Positions 1-12,930 of a stretch of DNA of 64,000 nucleotides are shown here, in pieces (the first letter of the stretch is position 1; each line of letters opens with the position of its first letter). Under the pieces are notes generated by a model that made no database searches, had not been told where the DNA came from, and was given only the letters and a program-made list of their open reading frames with translations. Made by a program: the position numbers and the translations under genes. Source of the DNA: Caprella mutica (lineage: Eukaryota > Arthropoda > Malacostraca > Amphipoda > Caprellidae); contig CANNZV010001043.1 of the NCBI GenBank assembly GCA_947561585.1, positions 190,024 to 254,023 of the forward strand, in the 5' to 3' direction.

Positions 1-1937
1 CAATCACTCGAACGTTTCAATCACTCGAACGTTTCAATCACTCGAACGTTTCAATCACTCGAACGTTTCAATCACTCGAACGTTTCAATCACTCGAACGT
101 TTCAATCACTCGAACGTTTCAATCACTCGAACGTTTCAATCACTCGAACGTTTCAATCACTCGAACGTTTCAATCACTCGAACGTTTCAATCACTCGAAC
201 GTTTCAATCACTCGAACGTTTCAATCACTCGAACGTTTCAATCACTCGAACGTTTCAATCACTCGAACGTTTCAATCACTCGAACGTTTCAATCACTCGA
301 ACGTTTCAATCACTCGAACGTTTCAATCACTCGAACGTTTCAATCACTCGAACGTTGTAATCACTCGAACGTTTCAATCACTCGAACGTTTCAATCACTC
401 GAACGTTTCAATCACTCGAACGTTTCAATCACTCGAACGTTTCAATCACTCGAACGTTTCAATCACTCGAACGTTTCAATCACTCGAACGTTTCAATCAC
501 TTGAACGTTTCAATCACTCGAACGTTTCAATCACTCGAACGTTTCAATCACTCGAACGTTTCAATCACTCGAACGTTTCAATCACTCGAACGTTTCAATC
601 ACTCGAACGTTTCAATCACTCGAACGTTTCAATCACTCGAACGTTTCAATCACTCGAACGTTTCAATCACTCGAACGTTTCAATCACTCGAACGTTTCAA
701 TCACTCGAACGTTGTAATCACTCGAACGTTTCAATCACTCGAACGTTTCAATCACTCGAACGTTTCAATCACTCGAACGTTTCAATCACTCGAACGTTTC
801 AATCACTCGAACGTTTCAATCACTCGAACGTTTCAATCACTCGAACGTTTCAATCACTCGAACGTTTCAATCACTCGAACGTTTCAATCACTCGAACGTT
901 TCAATCACTCGAACGTTTCAATCACTCGAACGTTTCAATCACTCGAACGTTTCAATCACTCGAACGTTTCAATCACTCGAACGTTTCAATCACTCGAACG
1001 TTTCAATCACTCGAACGTTTCAATCACTCGAACGTTTCAATCACTCGAACGTTTCAATCACTCGAACGTTTCAATCACTCGAACGTTTCAATCACTCGAA
1101 CGTTTCAATCACTCGAACGTTTCAATCACTCGAACGTTTCAATCACTCGAACGTTTCAATCACTCGAACGTTGTAATCACTCGAACGTTTCAATCACTCG
1201 AACGTTTCAATCACTCGAACGTTTCAATCACTCGAACGTTTCAATCACTCGAACGTTTCAATCACTCGAACGTTTCAATCACTCGAACGTTTCAATCACT
1301 CGAACGTTTCAATCACTCGAACGTTTCAATCACTCGAACGTTTCAATCACTCGAACGTTTCAATCACTCGAACGTTTCAATCACTCGAACGTTTCAATCA
1401 CTCGAACGTTTCAATCACTCGAACGTTTCAATCACTCGAACGTTTCAATCACTCGAACGTTTCAATCACTCGAACGTTTCAATCACTCGAACGTTTCAAT
1501 CACTCGAACGTTTCAATCACTCGAACGTTTCAATCACTCGAACGTTTCAATCACTCGAACGTTTCAATCACTCGAACGTTTCAATCACTCGAACGTTTCA
1601 ATCACTCGAACGTTTCAATCACTCGAACGTTTCAATCACTCGAACGTTTCAATCACTCGAACGTTTCAATCACTCGAACGTTTCAATCACTCGAACGTTT
1701 CAATCACTCAAACGTTTCAATCACTCGAACGTTTCAATCACTCGAACGTTTCAATCACTCAAACGTTTCAATCACTCAAACGTTTCAATCACTCAAACGT
1801 TTCAATCACTCAAACGTTTTAATCACTCAAACGTTGCGAGCACTTAAACGTTGCGAGCACTTAAACGTTGCGAGCACATAAACGTTGTGAGCACTTAAAC
1901 GTTGTGAGCACTTAAACGTTGTGAGCACTTAAACGTT
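1..1937. repeat. 17-bp satellite array
   Basis: More than 100 head-to-tail copies of a 17-bp unit (TCAATCACTCGAACGTT) run from the window edge, so the true left end lies outside. The core is almost perfectly homogeneous. A GTTGTAATC variant recurs at about 354, 711 and 1170. From about 1700 the units become divergent (CTCAAACG, then GCGAGCACTTAAACGTT), which is the usual pattern of decay at an array edge. The unit contains no stop in several frames, so the array gives long spurious open frames; I see no gene here. Confidence 0.97.
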
Positions 1938-2309
1938 TTCAATGTTACTGTTACATTTTCTTGTATCATTAACAAATTATTCTCATTTCAATTAGTCAGT
2001 AGTAGGTACATGACAATTTCCACAAAACAGGAGAAACACTAGTCGCAACAACAGTTATAGTGGGGTTATACAAGATAAAAAAGAGGAACTTACTTTTATA
2101 GCCCCACTATGACTATATCTGGGATATCTCTGTACGCTGTCCTTATCATTGTACACCAGGCAATTGGTTAACAATAGCTAGATAATAAACCACTAACTTA
2201 ATTATGGTAGACGGTGCCACTCTTAATCTCCTATAGCTCCACCATAACTTCTTTGGGTATTAATCGTGTAACTTTGAAGTAACAGAACCTAATACCACTT
2301 AGTTACAGC
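1938..2309. other. Unannotated AT-rich flank of satellite
   Basis: There is no coding signal. A short inverted pair (TATAGTGGGGTTATA near 2056 and TATAGCCCCACTATG near 2098) could form a hairpin, but I cannot assign it to a known element. Confidence 0.4.
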
Positions 2310-2965
2310 AGCATGAGTGCTACAGTGAGGTACTGCGTTCATACGTAGTTACCTCACACGCATTCGGGTGTCACAGGTACATTTGGCCTGTAACTTTTTA
2401 ATTTGGGAAGCTATGAAGTTTAAACTTATATAATGTTTGAACTATATCAATACTGATAATATCATGCGAAAATATAATCAATTAATTGAAATTTGAATTA
2501 ATTAAGATAATTTTATTTCATGAAAATCTTATGCTAACTGTAACATTTCCGGCTTTTAGAATTCTGATATGTAGATTTTTGATCCGCTATGGTTCTGTTA
2601 TATTAATTTCATGATTAATTAATGACCTGGCAGGGGGGTTCGGGGGGCGGCACGCCCTCCGATATACATATATCAGTATATTTATCAGAAATAAACTACA
2701 AATGTACCTGTGACACCCGATCGGGTGTCACAGGTACATCATCTTACGAAGTTTGTTTTGCTTATTACTAATTCAAACTTCAATTAATTGACGATATTTT
2801 CACAGGATATTATCGGTATTGATATAGTTCAAACATTGTATAAGTTTAAACCTGATAACTGCTCAAATAAAAAAGATAGAGGCCAAATGTACCTGTGGCA
2901 CCCGAATGCGGATGTGGTAACCACATATGAATGCAGTACCTCACTACAGTGTAATGTACAAACTA
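2310..2965. mobile_element. Foldback repeat element with GTGTCACAGGTACATT arms
   Basis: The left arm (about 2315-2520) and right arm (about 2755-2960) are inverted copies of each other. Both contain GAGGTACTGC, a GCATTCGGGTG word, CACAGGTACATTTGGCC and a TATAGTTCAAAC segment. The middle carries GACCTGGCAGGGGGGTTCGG and a palindrome at 2706-2740 built on CCCGATCGGG. A related, inverted copy lies at about 56,650-56,995 beside POP1. No protein is encoded. The class is uncertain; a non-autonomous foldback DNA element is the simplest reading. Confidence 0.55.
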
Positions 2966-3019
2966 GTCGATTCGTTAGGGGGTTGAGCTTCTGCTTTGGA
3001 GTCTAAGGCGAGATAACTA

Positions 3020-3190
3020 AAATTAAATACTAAGGACTGTGAGAAGTAGTCAGAAGGAATAGTGGCTCCGCGGATAAAGTCACCTACCACCAGTCTGTGA
3101 TTAGTTCATGGATGCAGAAAAGCTACTCCGTGAATGAAGTATCTCGATAACAACATATCGCTCATGGATGCAGAAAAGATATTCAGTGAA
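3020..3190 (-). mobile_element. SINE-like retroposon fragment
   Basis: Similarity to the dispersed family seen best at 24,991-25,465 and 30,487-30,960: the words AGTCAGAAGGAATAGTGGCTCC, CACCTACCACC and CATGGATGCAGAAAAGCTAC occur in the family order. The copy is partial and diverged, with a second short ATGGATGCAGAAAAG repeat at about 3163. Confidence 0.55.
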
Positions 3191-3390
3191 AACTGTCACA
3201 TATTTTAATGGTCGCAATATTGAATTAATATGAAAATAAAATAAACCTATTACAGAGTTAATAATTATGATCCATAAAAAGATTACAGAGAATTTAGACA
3301 TTAATTCACTATATTTATGAAACGGATATGCTGCATATCTCCCAACTAACATCAACTTGTTAAAGTTAACAAGTGTAACTCCCGGGGTAC

Positions 3391-3779
3391 CTACCCCCCA
3401 GGTAAAGCTGAGGGTACACACCCCCAGGTAAAGCTGAGGGTACACACCCCAAGGTAAAGCTGAGGGTACACACCCCCAGGTAAAGCTGAGGGTACACACC
3501 CCCAGGTAAAGCTGAGGGTACACACCCCCAGGGAAAGCTGAGGGTACACACCCCCAGGTAAAGCTAAGGGTACACACCCCCAGGTAAAGCTGAGGGTACA
3601 CACCCCCAGGTAAAGCTGAGGGTACACACCCCCAGGTAAAGCTGAGGGTACACACCCCCAGGGAAAGCTGAGGGTACACACCCCCAGGTAAAGCTGAGGG
3701 TACACACCCCCAGGTAAAGCTGAGGGTACACACCCCCAGGTAAAGCTGAGGGTACACACCTCAGGTAAAGCTGAGGGTA
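3391..3779. repeat. 26-bp minisatellite
   Basis: About 15 tandem copies of a 26-bp unit (GGTAAAGCTGAGGGTACACA plus CCCCCA). Occasional substitutions occur (GGGAAAGC at about 3531 and 3661; CCCCAAGG at about 3449). A 26-bp period without stops gives long open frames on the minus strand in three frames; these are repeat artefacts, not genes. Confidence 0.96.
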
Positions 3780-3897
3780 TATTATAATTATTCCAAGTAA
3801 CAACATCTAGATCACTAAAAGTCAATAAGAGAATAATTCTAATTTCTCTAATCTGCCCAGACAATATAAAGACATAGCTATGCTCTTACATTTAAAA

Positions 3898-4220
3898 CTA
3901 AAATAAAGTAAATAAAGAACTGATGAAGTTACAGGTGAAATGATACACAACAACAATCATACCCTGGGTATAGAGCTGGACTAAAATAAAGTAAATAAAG
4001 TACTGATGAAGTTACAGGTGAAATGATACACAACAACAATCATACCCTGGGTATAGAGCTGGACTAAAATAAAGTACTGATGAAGTTACAGGTGAAATGA
4101 TACACAACAACAATCATACCCTGGGTATAGAGCTGGTCTAAAATAAAGTAAATAAAGTACTGATTAAGTTACAGGTGAAATGATACACAACAACAATCAT
4201 ACCCTGGGTATAGAGCTGGA
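3898..4220. repeat. 83-bp tandem repeat, four copies
   Basis: Copies start with CTAAAATAAAG at 3898, 3981, 4064 and 4138. The third copy lacks 9 bp, so the last interval is 74 bp. All contain ACAACAACAATCATACCCTG. It is non-coding. Confidence 0.93.
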
Positions 4221-4334
4221 CATGGTCCCTACTAACAAGGTGAAATTACTAAATTGCCGAAGGTTGAGTTAAGTATTATTGTAATTTGCATTTAAATTCT
4301 TACCTCAAACAACCTTAATTAAGAATAACTGCTA

Positions 4335-4540
4335 AACGACATGCTAGGGTTAATTCTGAGTTATAGGACGGTTTCACATTTTCGATGATATGGGGAAAAA
4401 AGTATACAATTATTAATGTTTAATTGGTATCCATTAAATCTGCAGGCAACATGGATACCAATTAAAAAAAGATATTTTTTATAATACTTTTTCCTTGTTT
4501 GATCCGAAATGTGGAACAGACCTGAACGTTATTCTCGCTC
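4335..4540. mobile_element. TIR MITE with central GGTATCCAT palindrome
   Basis: The ends match the family consensus TTATCGGACGGTTCCACATT: GGACGGTTTCACATTTTCG at about 4368 and its inverted form CGAAATGTGGAACAGACC at about 4506. The centre holds inverted words TTGGTATCCAT (4424) and ATGGATACCAATT (4451). Relatives lie at about 24,245, 31,010, 37,934, 41,173 and 52,570. It is non-autonomous with no coding capacity. Confidence 0.65.
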
Positions 4541-5164
4541 TAAAGTTTTTAATAAAGAACTTCAGAACAACTGCCAACACATGCTATAGTAACAGATGTC
4601 AGGACCTGCACATGTGTTTGAAATTGAAAAATAAATTACTTTGTTAAATGGAGAATTGAAATGAAATTGAAATGATAAACGTGATTTTATGTAATTGATG
4701 AATTATATTTTCTCATTTACAAGTCCCTGACGTTAAGTCTGTAAGTCGGAAAGGACTTAGAAATAGTACTGACTTAGTAAAGCAGGAAGTTAATAATAAA
4801 TAAATAGTTAGAAAAGCGTAAGATCGACATTTTGACTTGGAAGCAGCGACCGAATTTGAACTTTTCAAATATTTAAAATAATCACATCACGAAATGCCAT
4901 AACTGTGCGTGATTGCCTTTAAATATTCATAAAGTAACTTTAAAATATAGTCAGACTTGAATTGACCTTTAGTGATTAGGAAAAGGTAATGGCACCAATA
5001 TTGGTGAACTGACTGAAAGCATAAAAAGCTTAAAAATAAAAAATTTCGAAGACTTATCCTGGTAACAAAAATAATATTCTGAGTATTTTCATTGTTCCAT
5101 CAGTATTTTATACAAAGATAGGTAAAAAATAGCTCAATAATCCGTTATATCTCAGTAAACCTAC
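4541..5164. other. AT-rich intergenic DNA
   Basis: I see no open frame with coding character, no tandem array and no recognisable element here. Confidence 0.4.
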
Positions 5165-5172
5165 TAAAATCC

Positions 5173-6276
5173 GGTACACGGAAAACTGCCAGGCGGAAAA
5201 CTGCCAAAGCGGAAAACTGCCTAAGCGGAAAACTGCCAAAGCGGAAAACTGCCAGTCACTTATTTTTAATATATGTATTTTTTATTATTCTGAAATATTA
5301 TTTGGTTATAAACACACTCTAAGAACATTTAATTCATAAAAACGGCGTTAGCCCTTCGTTAAGGGATTAAGGGGACATTCTTTTTTTTTTTACAGTTATA
5401 ATCATATTATTGGATTACTTAATATTCAATGGAAAATAGTATTTCAACAAAGCTACTATATTGAACACACAGTAAGCCAAACTTCGGCACACACAAAGAA
5501 ATTATAATGACCATTTCAACTTATTTGTTAAGACACGTACATATATCTATACAGGATTTTATATATTTATAAGATTTATAATTTATATCTTGTATATTAT
5601 AAATTAAGTGAATGTTAAATCAATCATATGTATGTTCAATATTTATTACATTTACAATTTTATTCTCCATATTATTAACACTTTCATTTTTACAATTTTT
5701 ATTTATATGTAAAAGTATTATTAATTACTATGCAATTCTATTCGATCGAGTGAAATTGTCAGAGAATTAGGTAAGTAATAGCAGTTTAATAATCATAGAT
5801 GTTGTGTTGAAAATTCTAAATATTTCACAAACATAAATCGAATTTGTTTCATAATGAGTTCGAGTCAGTATTGAGTGAAGGCTTGTTCAATTCTCAAATT
5901 ATAAACAAAAAAGGAATAATTAGACACTGAACCCTAACTGATGATGTAAAGATGCGTTGTGTAAACAAAGAAATTACTCTCTGTCCCTAATACAATAATT
6001 TATTTTCTAAGAAAGGTTATATTTTTAATTTATATCTTGTATTTGATTTTTTACTGTGATATTTATATAATAATGCATTTTATATATTTTTTTAATCAAT
6101 TTGTCAACATTAACAATGTTTTTGTTTTGTATACTAAGTAAAAACGAATGTACCCTAACTCCTTTTAACTAAGAGCGAACGTTCGTTTATTTATAAATAA
6201 AATGTTATTTCTGACTTAAGTCATTAAATTCAGTAAGTGACTGTCAGTTTTCTGCCTGGTAGTTTTTCGGACACTA
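5173..6276. mobile_element. 1.1-kb TIR DNA element, TSD TAAAATCC
   Basis: Both ends carry related inverted repeats. The left reads GTACACGGAAAACTGCCAGG; the right, read on the minus strand, GTGTCCGAAAAACTACCAGG. Both are followed by GAAAACTG and AGTCACTTA, with further inverted similarity (CGTTAAGGG...GGGACATTC versus TTAAAAGG...GGTACATTC) about 150-200 bp in. An 8-bp direct repeat TAAAATCC flanks it (5165-5172 and 6277-6284). Inside the left end the 16-bp word GCGGAAAACTGCCAAA is tandemly expanded about four times. Long TIRs with an 8-9 bp duplication fit a MULE- or hAT-related non-autonomous element; no transposase is visible. Confidence 0.72.
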
Positions 6277-6424
6277 TAAAATCCATCTACAAACTTTGGA
6301 TTCTTCTCCTGAACAATTTCAAAATGTGGCTTAGACCCTTCTTTCACCTAACGCGTCATATACCAAGTAACGTTGCTTAATTATGGAAAAAATGGTTAGA
6401 ATGATGAATGGACAACTAGAAATA

Positions 6425-6610
6425 ATTAATTTTATTAGGAGTTACCGGAACCAAAGGCCATAACACTGACGGCAAAAGGAAATTAAATAAAAGGGAGTGG
6501 AAAAAGCAGTCAGGAAGGAAAGTGGGTCCATGAACATAATCACCTACCACAGTCGGTACAATGCTCATAGGTGCTGAAAAGCTACTCCATCAACACAGTC
6601 ATTTACAAAG
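6425..6610 (-). mobile_element. SINE-like retroposon fragment
   Basis: Begins (as the reverse-complement tail) with CCGGAACCAAAGGCCATAAC and continues with GCAGTCAGGAAGGAAAGTGG, CACCTACCAC and GAAAAGCTACTCC in family order. It is a minus-strand partial copy directly before the 71-bp satellite. Confidence 0.6.
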
Positions 6611-6694
6611 GATGTAGAGAATTCTAGAGAACCGAAAGGAGTTTTTTATTGCAAAGAAATATTTTACCAAAAAGAGATGTTGATAATAATACAA

Positions 6695-9600
6695 TACAAA
6701 TAATATTCCACCGGGGATGAACTCTTACGGTGAAGAACATTTATACAATATCTATTTACAGTCAATACAAATAATATTCCACTAGGGATGAACTCTTACG
6801 GTGAAGAACATTTATACAATATCTATTTACAGTCAATACAAATAATATTCCACTAGGGATGAACTCTTACGGTGAAGAACATTCAGACAATATCTATTTA
6901 CAGTCAATACAAATAATATTCCACTAGGGATGAACTCTTACGGTGAAGAACATTCATACAAAATCTATTTACAGTCAATACAAATAATATTCCACTAGGG
7001 ATGAACTCTTACGGTGAAGAACATTCATACAATATCTATTTACAGTCAATACAAATAATATTCCACTAGGGATGAACTCTTACGGTGAAGAACATTCATA
7101 CAATATCTATTTACAGTCAATACAAATAATATTCCACTAGGGATGAACTCTTACGGTGAAGAACATTCATACACTATCTATTTACAGTCAATACAAATAA
7201 TATTCCACTATGGATGAACTCTTACGGTGAAGAACATTCATACAATATCTATTACAGTTAATACAAATAATATTCCACTGGGGATGAACTCTTACGGTGA
7301 AGTACATTCATACAATATCTATTTACAGTCAATACAAATAATATTCCACTGGGGATGAACTCTTATGGTGAAGTACATTCATACAATATCTATTACAGTC
7401 AATACAAATAATATTCCACTGGGGATGAACTCTTACGGTGAAGAACATTCATACAATATCTATTTACAGTCAATACAAATAATATTCCACCGGGGATGAA
7501 CTCTTACGGTGAAGAACATTCATACAATATCTATTTACAGTCAATACAAATAATATTCCACTGGAGATGAACTCTTACGGTGAAGAACATTCATACAATA
7601 TCTATTTACAGTCAATACAAATAATATTCCACTAGGGATGAACTCTTACGGTGAAGAACATTCATACAATATCTATTTACAGTCAATACAAATAATATTC
7701 CACTAGGGATGAACTCTTACGGTGAAGAACATTCATACAATATCTATTTACAGTCAATACAAATAATATTCCACTAGGGATGAACTCTTACGGTGAAGAA
7801 CATTCATACAATATCTATTACAGTCAATACAAATAATATTCCACTAAGGATGAACTCTTACGGTGAAGAACATTCATACAAATAATATTCCACTAGGAAT
7901 GAACTCTTACGGTGAAGAACATTTATACAATATCTATTTACAGTCAATACAAATAATATTCCACTAGGGATGAACTCTTACGGTGAAGAACATTCATACA
8001 ATATCTATTTACAGTCGATACAAATAATATTCCACTAGGGATGAACTCTTACGGTGAAGAACATTCATACAATATCTATTTACAGTCAATACAAATGATA
8101 TTCCACTAGGGATGAACTCTTACGGTGAAGAACATTCATACAATATCTATTTACAGTCAATACAAATAATATTCCACTAGGGATGAACTCTTACGGTGAA
8201 GAACATTCATACAATATCTATTACAGTCAATACAAATAATATTCCACTAAGGATGAACTCTTACGGTGAAGAACATTCATACAAATAATATTCCACTAGG
8301 GATGAACTCTTACGGTGAAGAACATTTATACAATATCTATTTACAGTCAATACAAATAATATTCCACTAGAGATGAACTCTTACGGTGAGGAACATTCAT
8401 ACAAATAATATTCCACTGGGGATGAACTCTTACGGTGAAGAACATTCATACAATATCTATTTACAGTCAATACAAATAATATTCCACTAGGGATGAACTC
8501 TTACGGTGAAGAACATTCATACAATATCTATTTACAGTCAATACAAATAATATTCCACTAGGGATGAACTCTTACGGTGAAGAACATTCATACAATATAT
8601 ATTAACAGTCAATACAAATAATATTCCACTAGGGATGAACTCTTACGGTGAAGTACATTCATACAATATCTATTTACAGTCGATACAAATAATATTCCAC
8701 TAAGGATGAACTCTTACGGTGAAGAACATTCATACAATATCTATTTACAGTCAATACAAATAATATTCCACTAGGGATGAACTCTTACGGTGAAGAACAT
8801 TCATACAATATCTATTACAGTTAATACAAATAATATTCCACTGGGGATGAACTCTTACGGTGAAGTACATTCATACAATATCTATTTACAGTCAATACAA
8901 ATAATATTCCACTGGGGATGAACTCTTATGGTGAAGTACATTCATACAATATCTATTTACAGTCAATACAAATAATATTCCACTGGGGATGAACTCTTAT
9001 GGTGAAGTACATTCATACAATATCTATTTACAGTCAATACAAATAATATTACACTAGGGATGAACTCTTACGGTGAAGAACATTCATACAATATCTATTT
9101 ACAGTCAATACAAATAATATTCCACTAGGGATGAACTCTTACGGTGAAGAACATTCATACAATATCTATTACAGTCAATACAAATAATATTCCACTAAGG
9201 ATGAACTCTTACGGTGAAGAACATTCATACAAATAATATTCCACTAGGAATGAACTCTTACGGTGAAGAACATTCATACAATATCTATTTACAGTCAATA
9301 CAAATAATATTCCACTAGGAATGAACTCTTACGGTGAAGAACATTTATACAATATCTATTTACAGTCAATACAAATAATATTCCACTAGGGATGAACTCT
9401 TACGGTGAAGAACATTCATACAATATCTATTTACAGTCAATACAAATAATATTCCACTAGGAATGAACTCTTACGGTGAAGAACATTTATACAATATCTA
9501 TTTACAGTCAATACAAATAATATTCCACTAGGAATGAACTCTTACGGTGAAGAACATTTATACAATATCTATTTACAGTCAATACAAATAATATTCCACT

Positions 9601-11566
9601 AGGAATGAACTCTTACGGTGAAGAACATTCATACAATATCTATTTACAGTCAATACAAATAATATTCCACTAGGGATGAACTCTTACGGTGAAGAACATT
9701 CATACAATATCTATTTACAGTCAATACAAATAATATTCCACTAGGGATGAACTCTTACGGTGAAGAACATTCATACAATATCTATTTACAGTCAATACAA
9801 ATAATATTCCACTAGGAATGAACTCTTACGGTGAAGAACATTTATACAATATCTATTTACAGTCAATACAAATAATATTCCACTTGGGATGAACTCTTAA
9901 GGTGAAGAACATTCATACAATATCTATTTACAGTCAATACAAATAATATTCCACTAGGGATGAACTCTTACGGTGAAGAACATTCATACAATATCTATTT
10001 ACAGTCAATACAAATAATATTCCACTAGGGATGAACTCTTACGGTGAAGAACATTCATACAATATATATTAACAGTCAATACAAATAATATTCCACTAGG
10101 GATGAACTCTTACGGTGAAGAACATTCATACAATATCTATTTACAGTCAATACAAATAATATTCCACTAGGGATGAACTCTTACGGTGAAGAACATTCAT
10201 ACAATATCTATTTACAGTCAATACAAATAATATTCCACTAGGGATGAACTCTTACGGTGAAGAACATTCATACAATATCTATTACAGTTAATACAAATAA
10301 TATTCCACTGGGGATGAACTCTTACGGTGAAGTACATTCATACAATATCTATTTACAGTCAATACAAATAATATTCCACTGGGGATGAACTCTTATGGTG
10401 AAGTACATTCATACAATATCTATTACAGTCAATACAAATAATATTCCACTGGGGATGAACTCTTACGGTGAAGAACATTCATACAATATCTATTTACAGT
10501 CAATACAAATAATATTCCACCGGGGATGAACTCTTACGGTGAAGAACATTCATACAATATCTATTTACAGTCAATACAAATAATATTCCACTGGAGATGA
10601 ACTCTTACGGTGAAGAACATTCATACAATATCTATTTACAGTCAATACAAATAATATTCCACTAGGGATGAACTCTTACGGTGAAGAACATTCATACAAT
10701 ATCTATTTACAGTCAATACAAATAATATTACACTAGGGATGAACTCTTACGGTGAAGAACATTCATACAATATCTATTACAGTCAATACAAATAATATTC
10801 CACTAAGGATGAACTCTTACGGTGAAGAACATTCATACAAATAATATTCCACTAGGAATGAACTCTTACGGTGAAGAACATTCATACAATATCTATTTAC
10901 AGTCAATACAAATAATATTCCACTAGGAATGAACTCTTACGGTGAAGAACATTCATACAATATCTATTTACAGTCAATACAAATAATATTCCACTAGGAA
11001 TGAACTCTTACTGTGAAGAACATTTATACAATATCTATTTACAGTCAATACAAATAATATTCCACTAGGGATAAACTCTTACGATGAAGAACATTCATAC
11101 AATATCTATTTACAGTCAATACAAATAATATTCCACTAGGGATGAACTCTTACGGTGAAGAACATTCATACAATATCTATTTACAGTCAATACAAATAAT
11201 ATTCCACTAGGAATGAACTCTTACTGTGAAGAACATTTATACAATATCTATTTACAGTCAATACAAATAATATTCCACTAGGAATGAACTCTTACGGTGA
11301 AGAACATTCATACAATATCTATTTACAGTCAATACAAATAATATTCCACTAGGGATGAACTCTTACGGTGAAGAACATTCATACAATATCTATTTACAGT
11401 CAATACAAATAATATTACACTAGGGATGAACTCTTACGGTGAAGAACATTCATACAATATCTATTTACAGTCAATACAAATAATATTCCACTAAGGATGA
11501 TCTCTTACGGTGAAGAACATTCATACAATATCTATTTACAGTCAATACAAATAATATTCCACTAGG
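6695..11566. repeat. 71-bp satellite array
   Basis: Nearly 70 head-to-tail copies of a 71-bp unit containing CAATACAAATAATATTCCAC, GGGATGAACTCTTACGGTGA and ACATTCATACAATATCTATT. Variants include a one-base shorter TCTATTACAG form and truncated units in which CATTCATAC joins directly to AAATAATATTCC (for example about 7878, 8281, 8401, 9228, 10,828). A variant block from about 7261 recurs at about 10,291, showing segmental duplication within the array. A single diverged monomer lies far away inside an ADCK5 intron (about 48,445-48,530). It is non-coding. Confidence 0.97.
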
Positions 11567-12524
11567 CAGTTAAGGGTTAAACAGTGCCCTCCTTGTTGAA
11601 TATCTTGAAGAGGGCTAAAGAACAACCGCATCTTTCTAATAGCATATAATTATTAGTAATATATAAAAACAGTAGCGATAGATACCAAATCTAAAGAACA
11701 GATATTATGGCAACAATATGAATAAGCGATAGTTCAAGAATTAAAAAATAAATGACAAAATTTAAGATTGATTTAATCATACAACATCAATTACTATTAT
11801 TTAAGAGGATCGATATCCCTCCGAATTTTTTTTTAAATTAATAATTTGAGAGTTCTGAAATTTGGTACGCATGTAAAACATAAGAAAAGAAAGTTTTTCG
11901 TTCCTGACAGACTTGACAGGATTCATTCATATTGAAAGAGGAAGAAGAGTTGATTCATGTTGTAAGAAAAAAATATCTTGGAAACTCCTATTTTTTGCAT
12001 ATCTTTCTAATTATTTTAGCTATAAACTTTTTTCTATTCAGATATCTGAGAAAAGTGAATGATTTAATATATAGCACTTTTTTATCTTTCATACAAGCAA
12101 AGTACCTAACTCTAAATCAAAAACTGACAGATATATAGAGCGTCAATCATCCCAAAGCATTAGTTTTCAGGAGAGACTGAAACATCTCTATCATCAGTCA
12201 CCTCGTCTCTAGATTCTAGAAGGATGAGTCACTCAGACAAGCGACACAGCCTTCTCGTACTAATGTCAGTGCAGCACTGATTTCATATTGGAGCCGACGT
12301 TCCCTCAAATCAACTACCTCTCTAATGTACGCACTACAGACAAGCTATGATTGTAATATTTACACAGTGTATTTATACATCCTGAGATGTACTTAAGGCG
12401 TATGAAATTGACACATTCTTAATTATTTTTCAGATAGGTATCTATCTCCTTTAAGTGGTAGACATCTTCTTTAACCATACTAGATCCTATCGCCAACGTC
12501 AAAAGTGTATTATATAAATGTACA
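11567..12524. other. AT-rich intergenic DNA
   Basis: No gene is recognisable. Short open frames are low-complexity AT translations. A more GC-balanced stretch at about 12,140-12,340 shows no splice-bounded coding frame. Confidence 0.4.
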
Positions 12525-12660
12525 TGAAGCTCGAAGAAGCAGTCAGAAAGGAAAGTGGTTCCATGAACAAAGTCACCTACCACCATCAGTCAGTGAAAAT
12601 GCTCATGGATGGTGAAAAGCTACTCAGTGAATAAAGTCTCTTACCATATAATGTTACTAA
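12525..12660 (-). mobile_element. SINE-like retroposon fragment
   Basis: GAAGCAGTCAGAAAGGAAAG, CACCTACCACC, GTCAGTGAAAATGCTCATGG and GAAAAGCTACTC occur in family order. Both the tail and the far end are missing. Confidence 0.6.
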
Positions 12661-12799
12661 AGGCATATAAAATAGATATACAAGATAGCATCAACGTAAA
12701 TATTTCTATAAATGATATTAACGTCTAAAGTATCTCATGTATATTTCCATGTACTGCACAATGACGTCACGAGACGAAGGCCCAGCAGCCAACTGATAA

Positions 12800-12930
12800 G
12801 AGACTACAGTCGATAGGCATAGTGATAAGCGCTATCAGCTGCGCTAGACATGCAAGTTCAAGGTCTGAATCAATGCAGTTGCCACAGGATCTGATTATTC
12901 AGACTGAAACAAATCGATAGAAAAGAAATA
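12800..12930 (+). mobile_element. Possible tRNA-derived SINE
   Basis: A tRNA-like A-box (TAGGCATAGTGATAAGCG) is followed about 40 bp later by a B-box-like GTTCAAGGTCTGAATC. After this comes an unrelated body and an AAATAAATAAAAG tail. This order is that of tRNA-derived SINEs. The intact cloverleaf pairing needed for a functional tRNA is not evident. Confidence 0.4.

Noticed and set aside
501..1847. 448-codon open frame in the 17-bp satellite
   Set aside because: It is a translation of a stop-free 17-bp repeat (a 17-residue period) and continues unchanged outside the frame boundaries; no gene features.
1..1937. Possible CRISPR array
   Set aside because: Direct repeats without unique spacers, in a eukaryotic sequence.
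3101..3864. Several minus-strand open frames in the 26-bp minisatellite
   Set aside because: Three overlapping frames give the same repeated YPQLYLGVCTLSFTWG pattern; this is a property of the 26-bp period.
12805..12880. Functional tRNA gene
   Set aside because: A- and B-box-like words are present, but acceptor and anticodon stems do not pair convincingly; a SINE head is more likely.
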